A stretch of DNA of 22,738 bases, from assembly GCA_014804495.1 (NCBI GenBank), contig JAAUZS010000146.1:1-22738 (forward strand). The letters are read 5' to 3'. This stretch comes from Lachnospiraceae bacterium (lineage in GTDB: Bacteria; Bacillota; Clostridia; Lachnospirales; Lachnospiraceae). A program made the translations under genes and the position numbers. Shown piece after piece: positions 1-6,498 of this stretch (the first letter of the stretch is position 1; each line of letters opens with the position of its first letter). The notes beneath the pieces are model-generated. The model worked only from the letters and a program-made list of their open reading frames with translations, did not search any database and was not told where the DNA came from.

Positions 1-1893
1 ATTGTATTCATAGGTGCGGACGTTCCCTTCCGCATTTGTCAGTGTCCGGATGTTATCCGCTTCGTCATAGGTCAGGCTCATCTGATGGCCGTTGGGGTCT
101 GTTATCCGAACGACATGGTTTAATTCATCATATGCATAACCGGTAGTCCCGCCCCCGGCATCCGTTATTCCGGTAATGTTTCCCTTTTCGTCATACTTCA
201 TGCGGATGACACTTCCGTCCGGCTGTGTGACAGTCTCCGGAAGTCCTGCACTGTTATAAGAAAAGAAAGTCTTGCGTGAAAGTGTGTCCACAGTCTCTGA
301 CAGGTTCCCTTTCATATCAAAGCTGTTCTTCTGTTTTTCCTTTCCGTTTATCTTGATATTAATGGGCTTATTTAAGGCATCATAAGTAATGGAGGCTTTC
401 TCCCCCAGCGCATTGATGACCTGAGTCAGGTTCCCCCTGTTGTCATATGCCATGCGGGTGGTGTTCCCGTTCCTGTCCACATGCAGGACTCTCTGGTTCT
501 TTCCGTTGTATGCGAAGTGTTCCTTCGTTCCGTCTTCGTATAAGATGTCCGTATTGCGGTATTTGCTGTCATGGACATAGGTTATCTTACTTCCGTTGCG
601 TTCTGTCAGGATGACATGTCTCTTACTGTCATCATAGGCATACTCCATGTGTCCTCCGTCGGGGAATTCCTGACGGGTGATACGGCGTTTGTCGTCATAG
701 GTGTTTTTGACCGTTGTGTATCCGCGGGGATTCACATTTTCCTCTATCCGCCCATTTTTCCCATATTTATAGGCATAGGTATTTCCTAATGGATTCTTTA
801 CCGTGGCAAGTTTCCCTTTTTCATAGGAAAGCGCCACGCTTCTTCCGGTATGGTCCGTAACAAGAATTAACTGCCCTGCTTCATCATAGGAATAAGTCAG
901 GGATGTACCGTTGTCTGTTACTGCTTTCTCCAGTTTTCCGTTTTCATTATATGAGAAAGTGATTCCCCTTCCGTTCCTGTTTTCCAGACGGGTCATCTGT
1001 CCTGAGCCGTTATAGAGTCTCTTCCCTCCCGTAAGTTCCGTCAGGACATAGTACTCCCCTTCTTTTGTCAGGGTTTCAGTTGCGGAATAGAGGCTTATGT
1101 ATGTGCCGTTTTCCGTCATGCGGAATGTCTTCTTCTGTCCGTCTTCCATGGTTATGGTTATTTTACCTTTTTCCGCATTCTCCTCAAGATGGGAATCATA
1201 GTTATGCACGAAGCACCTGCCGAGGCTTCCCCTGCCGCGGGCTTTGGAGTTGTAGTAGCGGTGGAAAGAAAGCGGTATCTCACCATTTATCTTCATGTCC
1301 TCATGGTCGTATACGAAGTTTCCGGTGGAGAGGTTGACCGGGTCTTTGCTGTACAGCACTGCTGTTATTGACACTCCCAGCATGTCAGCCTCTATCTCTG
1401 CAAGAGTCTCTGCCAGATCCTGTGTGGTTTCATCCCAGCCTGCCTTTAATTCACTGAGCCGGCCGCTGAACTCCTCATAGTTTAAGTCCACGTCACCTGT
1501 GTCCAGAAGGCTCTTTAAATCGCTTACCCTTCCCTTTACGGAATTAAGCACTTCCCCTATTCCATCCACGCTCTGGGAAAGGCTGGTGTCATATGTGGGT
1601 ATGTCTCTTATGAGCTTTCCCAGAATTTTATCCATGCTGTCTATGGTCTCCTTATAGCATGCCTTTTTCAGAGTACCTGAGAGGTTTGAAATATCAGTGC
1701 CCAGGGCGCCGACTTTATATCCCGCGTCAATCTCATCATATGTGCCTGAAATAGAGGCGATGGAGGTTTCCATCTTTTCGCTTATGCTTATCGCTGCATT
1801 CAATATGGCTTTCCCCTGTGTCAGCAGCTCGTTTATGCTGTTTATGTCAAAAGCGCGGTCTCTGTCTAAGGTTGCGTCACTGTAGTTTCCCAT
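1..1893 (-). CDS. RHS/YD-repeat toxin, N-terminal part (C-terminus beyond the left edge)
   Basis: The frame is open from an ATG at 1893 to the window edge, giving 631 visible residues with no stop. Residues 1-170 are a charged, helical, cysteine-poor domain that resembles the targeting domains of type VII effectors (LXG/WXG-like), although I see no exact LXG signature. Residue 184 begins DPVNLSTGNF, followed by a PLSFHRYYNS stretch; together these match the DUF6531 domain that opens many RHS polymorphic toxins. Degenerate YD repeats follow from about residue 270 to the edge (for example YDEAGQL, YDDKRR, YDEKGN). By family analogy the repeats build a hollow shell around a C-terminal toxic domain, which is not visible here. 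The ribosome site is AAGGGAAAGGA. It is the last gene of the type VII operon, and three small helical genes precede it closely. Base composition looks richer in GC than its upstream neighbours, which suggests modular transfer. Confidence 0.9.
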   Translation of the reverse strand, partial: MGNYSDATLDRDRAFDINSINELLTQGKAILNAAISISEKMETSIASISGTYDEIDAGYKVGALGTDISNLSGTLKKACYKETIDSMDKILGKLIRDIPTYDTSLSQSVDGIGEVLNSVKGRVSDLKSLLDTGDVDLNYEEFSGRLSELKAGWDETTQDLAETLAEIEADMLGVSITAVLYSKDPVNLSTGNFVYDHEDMKINGEIPLSFHRYYNSKARGRGSLGRCFVHNYDSHLEENAEKGKITITMEDGQKKTFRMTENGTYISLYSATETLTKEGEYYVLTELTGGKRLYNGSGQMTRLENRNGRGITFSYNENGKLEKAVTDNGTSLTYSYDEAGQLILVTDHTGRSVALSYEKGKLATVKNPLGNTYAYKYGKNGRIEENVNPRGYTTVKNTYDDKRRITRQEFPDGGHMEYAYDDSKRHVILTERNGSKITYVHDSKYRNTDILYEDGTKEHFAYNGKNQRVLHVDRNGNTTRMAYDNRGNLTQVINALGEKASITYDALNKPINIKINGKEKQKNSFDMKGNLSETVDTLSRKTFFSYNSAGLPETVTQPDGSVIRMKYDEKGNITGITDAGGGTTGYAYDELNHVVRITDPNGHQMSLTYDEADNIRTLTNAEGNVRTYEYN

Positions 1894-1933
1894 TTTTATT
1901 ATCCTTTCCCTTTCTCAGTTCGTATACATTTAC

Positions 1934-2224
1934 TCAAATCTTTGAAGTATTATACGTCGTGTCTACAGATGCAAACGTATCTGCAGCTGACTGAATATAA
2001 TTTGCCATTGCCATTAACAGTTCTCCCACGGTATTCATTACTTCCGCCTCCTGCGCCACTTCAATTTTCAGTGAGTCAATGAAGTCTCCTGCTGAGTTTA
2101 CAACTGCATTTGCAATGTTGTCTCCCGATGTCTTTGCTGCATCTATGATGTCTGTCTGAATTTTTGTAATAAGTTCTGAAACAGCAGATTCCGTATTACT
2201 GCTGCTGATACTGATATCGCTCAT
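1934..2224 (-). CDS. small helical T7SS partner protein (TIGR04197/DUF3130-like)
   Basis: This is a 96-residue protein with no signal peptide or membrane segment. It is predicted to be almost entirely alpha-helical, with an N-terminal polar lead (MSDISISSSNTESAVSEL) and two long amphipathic helices. Size, helix pattern and position immediately before an RHS/LXG-type toxin match the small WXG100-like proteins (TIGR04197/DUF3130) that accompany LXG toxins. In characterised Gram-positive T7SSb systems such partners bind the toxin's N-terminal helical domain and are needed for its export. The start has a GGAGAGGG site a few bases upstream. It sits 40 bp upstream of the RHS gene and 24 bp downstream of the next helical gene, so co-transcription is very likely. 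The family name is from memory of sequence style, not a search. Confidence 0.7.
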   Translation of the reverse strand: MSDISISSSNTESAVSELITKIQTDIIDAAKTSGDNIANAVVNSAGDFIDSLKIEVAQEAEVMNTVGELLMAMANYIQSAADTFASVDTTYNTSKI

Positions 2225-2248
2225 TTGCCATCCCTCTCCTTCTTCTCA

Positions 2249-2542
2249 TTAACTGCATGCGCTGTCCGTTGTCGTGATGCTGCTTATCATATTGGCAACG
2301 CCTGCCTCGCTGTCATTAAATACCTGCTCCAGAAGCGCTTTTATGTCGCTCGTCACCATATCGAGCATATCTTCCATTTTCTTAGATGTCTGATTCGCTG
2401 AAAAGATGTCGTCACTCGTTACAATATTTCTTAGCTTAGTAATAACATCTTCTACACATTGCAGTTGGTCCGTATGCATTTTCGACAGTTCCGTTACTAT
2501 GGTCTGATATTCGGTCTCCCGCAAATTTATTAATTGTGCCAT
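2249..2542 (-). CDS. small helical WXG100-like T7SS-associated protein
   Basis: The 97-residue product is helical, acidic and without membrane segments, for example ETEYQTIVTELSKMHTDQLQ and a second helix around KKMEDMLDMVTSDIKALLEQ. There is no WXG motif, but the length and hairpin pattern are those of WXG100-superfamily or DUF5344-like partner proteins. A GGGAGG ribosome site lies 8 bp before the ATG. The gene lies 17 bp downstream of the coiled-coil gene at 2560-3009, and the gene at 1934-2224 follows closely. This three-gene set directly before the RHS gene suggests they form the export-targeting complex for that toxin. The last residues contain a single Cys. The exact family is uncertain. 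Confidence 0.65.
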   Translation of the reverse strand: MAQLINLRETEYQTIVTELSKMHTDQLQCVEDVITKLRNIVTSDDIFSANQTSKKMEDMLDMVTSDIKALLEQVFNDSEAGVANMISSITTTDSACS

Positions 2543-2559
2543 TTTGTCAGCCTCCCTGC

Positions 2560-3009
2560 CTAAATAGAATTCAATTCATTTTTTAGAGCGGTAATTTTCT
2601 CGTCGATAAATGTTATATATTCGTTCAGCTTGCTTATCTGCAGCCCGACATTACCATTCAATCCGCTTATTCTGCTATATGTCTGATCCATCTGTGTTAC
2701 AGAAGCTGTCAATTCCTCTTTTATCTTATCTGCACACACGCCTTCAAATACGTTTAATATGACAACCTCCGTCAGAATATCATTTCCATTGTATGCAGTT
2801 TTCTGTGTGTCCCAATCTCCCATATATAAATTAAGATTAGCTTGTTGCGCCGTTAGACTTGTTTTCTGTGACTGGACCGTTGTCAATTTATTATTCCATT
2901 TGTCAATCTCTGCCTGTATAGCCGCCCTTCTCCTCGCCCGTTCTGCTTCTGCCCTAAGCTGCGCTGCTAATGCCTCGCCTGCAATGCCTGTAACCGCTAT
3001 CTTTCCCAT
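2560..3009 (-). CDS. coiled-coil T7SS-associated protein (DUF5082-like)
   Basis: This 149-residue protein begins with a basic helix rich in Ala, Glu and Arg (residues 10-30). A long coiled coil follows (about 30-60, QAEIDKWNNKLTTVQSQKTS), then a short loop with MGDWD, and a second long helix pair to the C-terminus ending FIDEKITALKNEL. Long antiparallel coiled coils of this size encoded just upstream of LXG-type toxins belong to the DUF5082 group, partners of the toxin targeting domain. It carries no signal peptide or membrane segment. An AGGAGG site lies 7 bp before the ATG, and the gene starts 11 bp after the EsaB-like gene ends, so it links the secretion-machinery genes to the effector cassette. 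An alternative is a generic structural coiled-coil protein; context favours the partner role. Confidence 0.65.
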   Translation of the reverse strand: MGKIAVTGIAGEALAAQLRAEAERARRRAAIQAEIDKWNNKLTTVQSQKTSLTAQQANLNLYMGDWDTQKTAYNGNDILTEVVILNVFEGVCADKIKEELTASVTQMDQTYSRISGLNGNVGLQISKLNEYITFIDEKITALKNELNSI

Positions 3010-3020
3010 TAGTAATCCTC

Positions 3021-3257
3021 CTATACCAATTCTAAAATATCCCCCGAATAAATATTCGCCTCTCTATATGTTAAAAGTGTATTTACCTGATTATTCGTCC
3101 TCATTGATTTTACATACTGAATATTATCTTCCGCTTCCTCTTCCAGAAATCCCCTGTCAATCAGTATTTTCATGGTCTCCGCTATTTTCTGTTCCTCAAA
3201 CACCAGCAAATCTATATCCTGCATTCCTTTAGTTCTCCAGGTTAATTTCAACTGCAT
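3021..3257 (-). CDS. esaB: EsaB/YukD-like ubiquitin-fold protein
   Basis: The 78-residue protein has the length and layout of YukD/EsaB, the ubiquitin-like cytosolic component of type VIIb secretion. It opens with a beta strand (MQLKLTW), continues with a charged strand (MQDIDLLVF), a helix (KIAETMKILIDRGF), and ends with a strand-turn-strand whose last residues, YSGDILELV, parallel the GDRLEIL ending of YukD. EsaB proteins act as regulators or assembly factors of the secretion core. The start has a GAGGAG site about 9 bp upstream. It overlaps the 3' end of the preceding EssA-like gene by 29 bp, implying coupled translation. Gene order esaA, essA-like, esaB-like matches the Staphylococcus ess locus, which strengthens a call that sequence alone leaves moderate. 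Confidence 0.62.
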   Translation of the reverse strand: MQLKLTWRTKGMQDIDLLVFEEQKIAETMKILIDRGFLEEEAEDNIQYVKSMRTNNQVNTLLTYREANIYSGDILELV

Positions 3258-3642
3258 CTGCTTCTCTCCTCTTTTTTCTGCCTGCCTTAATTTTCATAAG
3301 TGCACATATAAATACCAAGACAAACAGTATTTCCGCCATCACGTAGCATATGGAATAGTCGTCTTCATTTTTATTGTAATCTCTCAGCTTGGAAAACTGT
3401 ATTTCCTGTGAGAAAATGCATTCAATCATGTTTTCTTCTTCGTCCTTTGCCTGCAATTGTCCCGAAAAAACGTACTCTGTCAGTTCCTGATGCTCTGCAC
3501 GGTTTTCCTCTTCCATTTTCTGATATAATTCCATACTCTCATCGGAAAATAAGTCTGCAACACTGTAACGGTCTAACAGGGATGTATAGGTTGTGTTATT
3601 CCGGTTTTTCCACGCTTCGCCGTTTAAATCCAGGCTTCCCAT
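3229..3642 (-). CDS. EssA-like single-pass membrane protein
   Basis: The 137-residue protein has a polar, acidic N-terminal region (1-95), one membrane segment at about 98-117 (CYVMAEILFVLVFICALM) and a strongly basic tail (KAGRKKRR) that should lie in the cytoplasm. There is no N-terminal signal peptide: an in-frame TAA stands five codons before the ATG, so the start at 3642 is secure, with an AAGGGGA site upstream. EssA of type VIIb systems has a similar length, one C-terminal membrane helix and a basic tail, and is encoded between esaA and esaB as here. Residue-level similarity is not obvious to me, so the call rests on topology and gene order. The product could instead be a lineage-specific accessory protein. 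Confidence 0.45.
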   Translation of the reverse strand: MGSLDLNGEAWKNRNNTTYTSLLDRYSVADLFSDESMELYQKMEEENRAEHQELTEYVFSGQLQAKDEEENMIECIFSQEIQFSKLRDYNKNEDDYSICYVMAEILFVLVFICALMKIKAGRKKRREADAVEINLEN

Positions 3643-3722
3643 TGTATGTATTTCCCCTTAATCTCATATAGTCAAAACGAGCAAAGGCAATAGTTTATAC
3701 TATTACCCTGCCCGTCCATCGC

Positions 3723-4028
3723 TTAAGATCCAACAGATACCTTGGATTTAGCATAAGCGCTGTCTACAGCCTGCATATCTGCAATATAATTAGAAGTTGA
3801 CTGAATTAATTCTCTTACAACTTCCAGAGTCTGTGTAAAGTTATTTGACAGTGCAGTATAGTCATTGCGGTAGGTTTCCGTTGAATCAGATGTCCATCCA
3901 TCGCACAAAGTAGCCACACTTGTTGTCATCGAGGTTGTAGTGTTCTCAAATTCATTTGCATACTGAGTCAGCTTCGTTATTTCAGCCTGCATATCTTCAA
4001 AACTCATTTTTAAGCTTTCTGCTCCCAT
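3723..4028 (-). CDS. esxA: WXG100-family (EsxA-like) protein with a W-x-S turn
   Basis: This small helical protein of 101 residues has the WXG100 hairpin: helix (about 5-42), a turn at CDGWTSDS (Trp45), and helix (about 50-90, including NFTQTLEVVRELIQSTSNYI). The usual Trp-X-Gly turn is Trp-Thr-Ser here. I chose the ATG at 4028 over a longer in-frame start at 4061 because a strong AAAGGAGG site sits at ideal spacing before it, and the extra eleven residues (RKRRKGG-rich) are foreign to the family. Esx proteins are exported as dimers by the EssC motor and are a required part of the secretion system. The gene overlaps the 3' end of the EsaA-like gene by 19 bp. The C-terminus (DSAYAKSKVSVGS) has the YxxxK-like secretion-signal pattern Y-A-K-S-K. 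Confidence 0.82.
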   Translation of the reverse strand: MGAESLKMSFEDMQAEITKLTQYANEFENTTTSMTTSVATLCDGWTSDSTETYRNDYTALSNNFTQTLEVVRELIQSTSNYIADMQAVDSAYAKSKVSVGS

Positions 4029-6208
4029 TTGTACGCCTCCTTTCCTTCGTTTTCTTCCCATGATTCTCTATGCTGCTGTCTTAAACTAATGACAGCCTCT
4101 ATAAAGAAAAACATAATTCCGATTCCAAGCACTATAACAAGCCCGTTTTTGATGGAATTATCTTTCTTAGGACTTGGTTCAGCCGCATTTGCAACAGCCT
4201 GTCCGTTTGCCTGCGACACCACCGGATTTACAATACAGTCGTAAACCTCTGCATTTCCCTGACTTCCTACTCTTGTGTACCACAAAGCATAAGGAAATTC
4301 CCCCAGAATGCTTATACTTTGACTGTTTATTTCTGTTCTTGATGATATCAGCTCATCAATACAGTCTTCGACATTTTCCACCGTCTGTTCATTTGCTTCA
4401 TCCAAGGAACTTCTAACCTGATTGGTATGCTCCGTTGTATTAGTGTACATTTCTGTGGCATACGACATATAATCGGAATTATTCTGTTCCACCGCACCAA
4501 GCATATCTCCGGCATTTGAGCCTATATCATTTATATATGTACCCAAATCTGCATCTTCGATATACTGCATCGGATCATAATCAACGAGAAGAGTTTCATA
4601 GTCTTCCATACTCTGGCTTAACAGCAGCTGCTCGTCCGCCAGTATACCCATCTGTCTTTCGCTTTCCGCTAATAAAGCATCTACGAAACACGTCTGTATT
4701 ACTTCATTGACCTGCTCAGACTCTGCCTCCAGTTTAAACAAATCAAGAGTATCCGTTACTGCATTATTAACTGCCTCTTCGTCATCAAATGCTTCCAGAA
4801 TAATTTCATATTCATCCTCGGGGTCATCATCCGGATCCGTTTCTCCATTTTCTTCTCCTCCGGCATTTTCATTATCTCCGCTTTCACTGCCTTCACTTCC
4901 ACTGCCTGACTCACCTTCTGTCTCCGGGATTTCGGGCAGTTCTGTCGATAATTGGTCCCATTCAATGGAAATACCGCTTAACTGTTCCCTGACAGCTGTT
5001 TTGAACTCTTCTATATCCACTTCATCCTCCGACGTCAGGACATCATTAATTAATTCTTCTAAACTATCACAGCATGCCTCTGTTTTTTGTGTAAGCTGCT
5101 CATCAACTTCCGACTGTATATTCTGATATGCAGTCTCCCATTGCTGCTGCAAATCTTCTAATTTCCCAATATCACTGCTTCCTGCATTACCTGAGTCTTC
5201 TATATCTTTTAAAATCTCTTGTAACTGGGTTTCTGCAGAGAGCTTGTCCGCTTCCAACTGCTTATTAATAATATCCTCAATTGTATTCCTTACTTCGGTT
5301 TCCTGATCATCAACACTCTGATTATACAAACCGATGGCTTCGGCAAGGCTGTCACGTCCCGTTGTTAAAAGCTCCGACTGGCCGGCAGCCGTATCCTGAA
5401 TAACCGTTTCATATGTCAGGAAGAAATTATCCGTCGCTGTCTGAACTCCGGTATTTTCCTCTTGTATATTGGCAAAATCATCTTTTCCGGTTTGCACTGC
5501 TTCCGAATAACCCAGTAACATATCGTCCAGTAAATCATAGTTCCGTGTCGTATATGTAGACAGTTCCACGGGTTCTATATCGTTAATGACTTCTATCTCT
5601 TCCACGGGCTCTGCTTCTGCAATCAAATCGCCTGCATTTACATTTGCAAGCCGTTCCATATCATTATTATCATTTTCTAAGATAGTAGAAGAATCATCCT
5701 GAATACGGTGAAGCTCCGCCATAATTGCATCCATATACATATATGCAATGTTTGAGTTAAACAGCGCAATAAAGGTATTTATATCATTGACTGCCTGTAC
5801 TTCGGCTTCTTCTATCAGCTTATTATTGTATTGATAAACCAATGTCACTTTTCTGGGGTCATTCTCAATCGAAGTTACCGACTCCGAAAATGTTTCCGGT
5901 ATCACAACATACGCTGCATATGTGCCATTTTCTATTCCCGCTCTCGCATCAGTTAATCCGGTCACTATAAAGTGATCATTCGGAAAGCTTATAAGCTGAC
6001 TGGCGTAATTAATCTGTTCATTCTCCTCAATCACGCCATTATCCATATTTACCACAGCAATAGTAGATACATGTTCTTTTTGCAATTCCATGTTCTCCCG
6101 GCGGTTACGCTCAATCCTTATCCCAAGCAGACTGCTTAATACCAGTAATGCAGCCATTCCCAATGTAAATAGTGCTATCTTTATCCATTTGTTAATCTTC
6201 GTTTCCAT
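4010..6208 (-). CDS. esaA: EsaA/YueB-like T7SS membrane protein
   Basis: The 732-residue protein has an N-terminal membrane helix (about 9-30), then the IAVVNMDNG motif at 50-58 and YVVIPETFSESV at about 100-111, which are hallmarks of the YhgE/Pip-EsaA-YueB group. A large extracellular coiled-coil region follows, interrupted by an acidic Gly/Ser/Asp/Glu-rich stretch at about 426-468. One further membrane helix lies at 689-709, ending in a short cytoplasmic tail. EsaA is a dimeric surface-exposed part of the type VIIb apparatus; YueB also serves as a phage receptor. Characterised EsaA/YueB proteins are around 1000 residues with several C-terminal membrane helices, so this is a short two-helix variant. 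The start has a GTGAGGAA site. It is the first gene of the operon, so the promoter region at 6209-6375 should control the whole set. Confidence 0.75.
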   Translation of the reverse strand: METKINKWIKIALFTLGMAALLVLSSLLGIRIERNRRENMELQKEHVSTIAVVNMDNGVIEENEQINYASQLISFPNDHFIVTGLTDARAGIENGTYAAYVVIPETFSESVTSIENDPRKVTLVYQYNNKLIEEAEVQAVNDINTFIALFNSNIAYMYMDAIMAELHRIQDDSSTILENDNNDMERLANVNAGDLIAEAEPVEEIEVINDIEPVELSTYTTRNYDLLDDMLLGYSEAVQTGKDDFANIQEENTGVQTATDNFFLTYETVIQDTAAGQSELLTTGRDSLAEAIGLYNQSVDDQETEVRNTIEDIINKQLEADKLSAETQLQEILKDIEDSGNAGSSDIGKLEDLQQQWETAYQNIQSEVDEQLTQKTEACCDSLEELINDVLTSEDEVDIEEFKTAVREQLSGISIEWDQLSTELPEIPETEGESGSGSEGSESGDNENAGGEENGETDPDDDPEDEYEIILEAFDDEEAVNNAVTDTLDLFKLEAESEQVNEVIQTCFVDALLAESERQMGILADEQLLLSQSMEDYETLLVDYDPMQYIEDADLGTYINDIGSNAGDMLGAVEQNNSDYMSYATEMYTNTTEHTNQVRSSLDEANEQTVENVEDCIDELISSRTEINSQSISILGEFPYALWYTRVGSQGNAEVYDCIVNPVVSQANGQAVANAAEPSPKKDNSIKNGLVIVLGIGIMFFFIEAVISLRQQHRESWEENEGKEAYKWEQKA

Positions 6209-6258
6209 AATTCCTCACTTAAAGTTCTTTGCATTAATGCTATAAAATTTGTCGAAAT

Positions 6259-6320
6259 AAGTCCATGACGTTTTTTGAAAGTTTTTGGCATTAAAAACTT
6301 TCAAAAAACGTCATGGACTT
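6259..6320. repeat. perfect 62-bp inverted repeat (28-bp arms, 6-bp loop)
   Basis: Positions 6259-6286 and 6293-6320 are exact reverse complements, separated by GGCATT at 6287-6292. The element lies in the 167-bp gap between the divergent esaA and peptide genes. Its right edge touches the -35 box of the plus-strand promoter at 6321. It could be an operator for the nearby two-HTH regulator, a long RNA hairpin, or both. No clear T-tract follows on either side, which argues against a simple terminator. Confidence 0.95.
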
Positions 6321-6349
6321 TTGTGATACATTGATGTAACATATATAAA
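6321..6349 (+). promoter_or_regulatory. predicted promoter of the exported-peptide gene
   Basis: TTGTGA at 6321-6326 and TATAAA at 6344-6349 are separated by 17 bp. This is a good match to a housekeeping sigma-A promoter. The AAAGGAG ribosome site at 6359-6365 and the ATG at 6376 follow at the right distances for a short leader. The inverted repeat ends exactly where the -35 box begins, the usual place for an activator site. Confidence 0.65.
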
Positions 6350-6375
6350 ATTAAACTCAAAGGAGACTGGTTATT

Positions 6376-6498
6376 ATGATGAAAAAAATATTTGCTCTTG
6401 TTCTTTGTCTTTTGCTTTTTACTACTACTTTGGTTCCTACTGGTGGTGATTTTGGGGTAGGTACACACGAATATGTTACTAAAAATGACCACAATTAA
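6376..6498 (+). CDS. small exported peptide, candidate quorum-sensing pro-peptide
   Basis: This short gene encodes 40 residues. It has a strong ribosome site (AAAGGAG, 10 bp before the ATG) and a good promoter. The product begins MMKKIFALVLCLLLF, a typical N-terminal export signal with a Lys pair and hydrophobic core, and ends in a polar tail (GDFGVGTHEYVTKNDHN) with no Cys except one inside the signal core. Precursors of RRNPP peptide pheromones (PapR, Phr, SHP, NprX type) have this size and layout, with the active peptide cut from the C-terminal part. It converges on the two-HTH TPR regulator gene and the two stop codons overlap in TTAA. Either the first or second ATG could be used. An alternative is a small secreted peptide of other function; the neighbouring receptor-like regulator favours signalling. 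Confidence 0.7.
   Translation: MMKKIFALVLCLLLFTTTLVPTGGDFGVGTHEYVTKNDHN

Noticed and set aside
1065..1480. Plus-strand frames opposite the RHS gene
   Set aside because: Shadows of the uninterrupted minus-strand RHS frame, which runs to the window edge.
2759..3232. 157-codon plus-strand frame opposite the coiled-coil gene
   Set aside because: Antisense shadow of well-supported minus-strand genes with ribosome sites; composition is not protein-like.
3686..3707. Weak hairpin (AATAGT/ACTATT) between the WXG100 and EssA-like genes
   Set aside because: Six AT-rich pairs plus a mismatch; too weak to call an attenuator or terminator.
4029..4061. Longer start of the WXG100 gene at 4061
   Set aside because: The extra residues are basic and encoded within the ribosome site and esaA end; the ATG at 4028 has the ideal AAAGGAGG.
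4707..5126. Ser-rich plus-strand frame opposite esaA
   Set aside because: Low-complexity shadow of the acidic region of EsaA.
6230..6240. 10-bp palindrome GCATTAATGC just upstream of esaA
   Set aside because: Short and AT-rich, so expected by chance; no second copy seen.
6259..6320. Reading the 62-bp inverted repeat as a plain intrinsic terminator for the regulator mRNA
   Set aside because: No T-tract follows on the minus strand and the stem is far longer than normal terminators; kept instead as operator or RNA hairpin.
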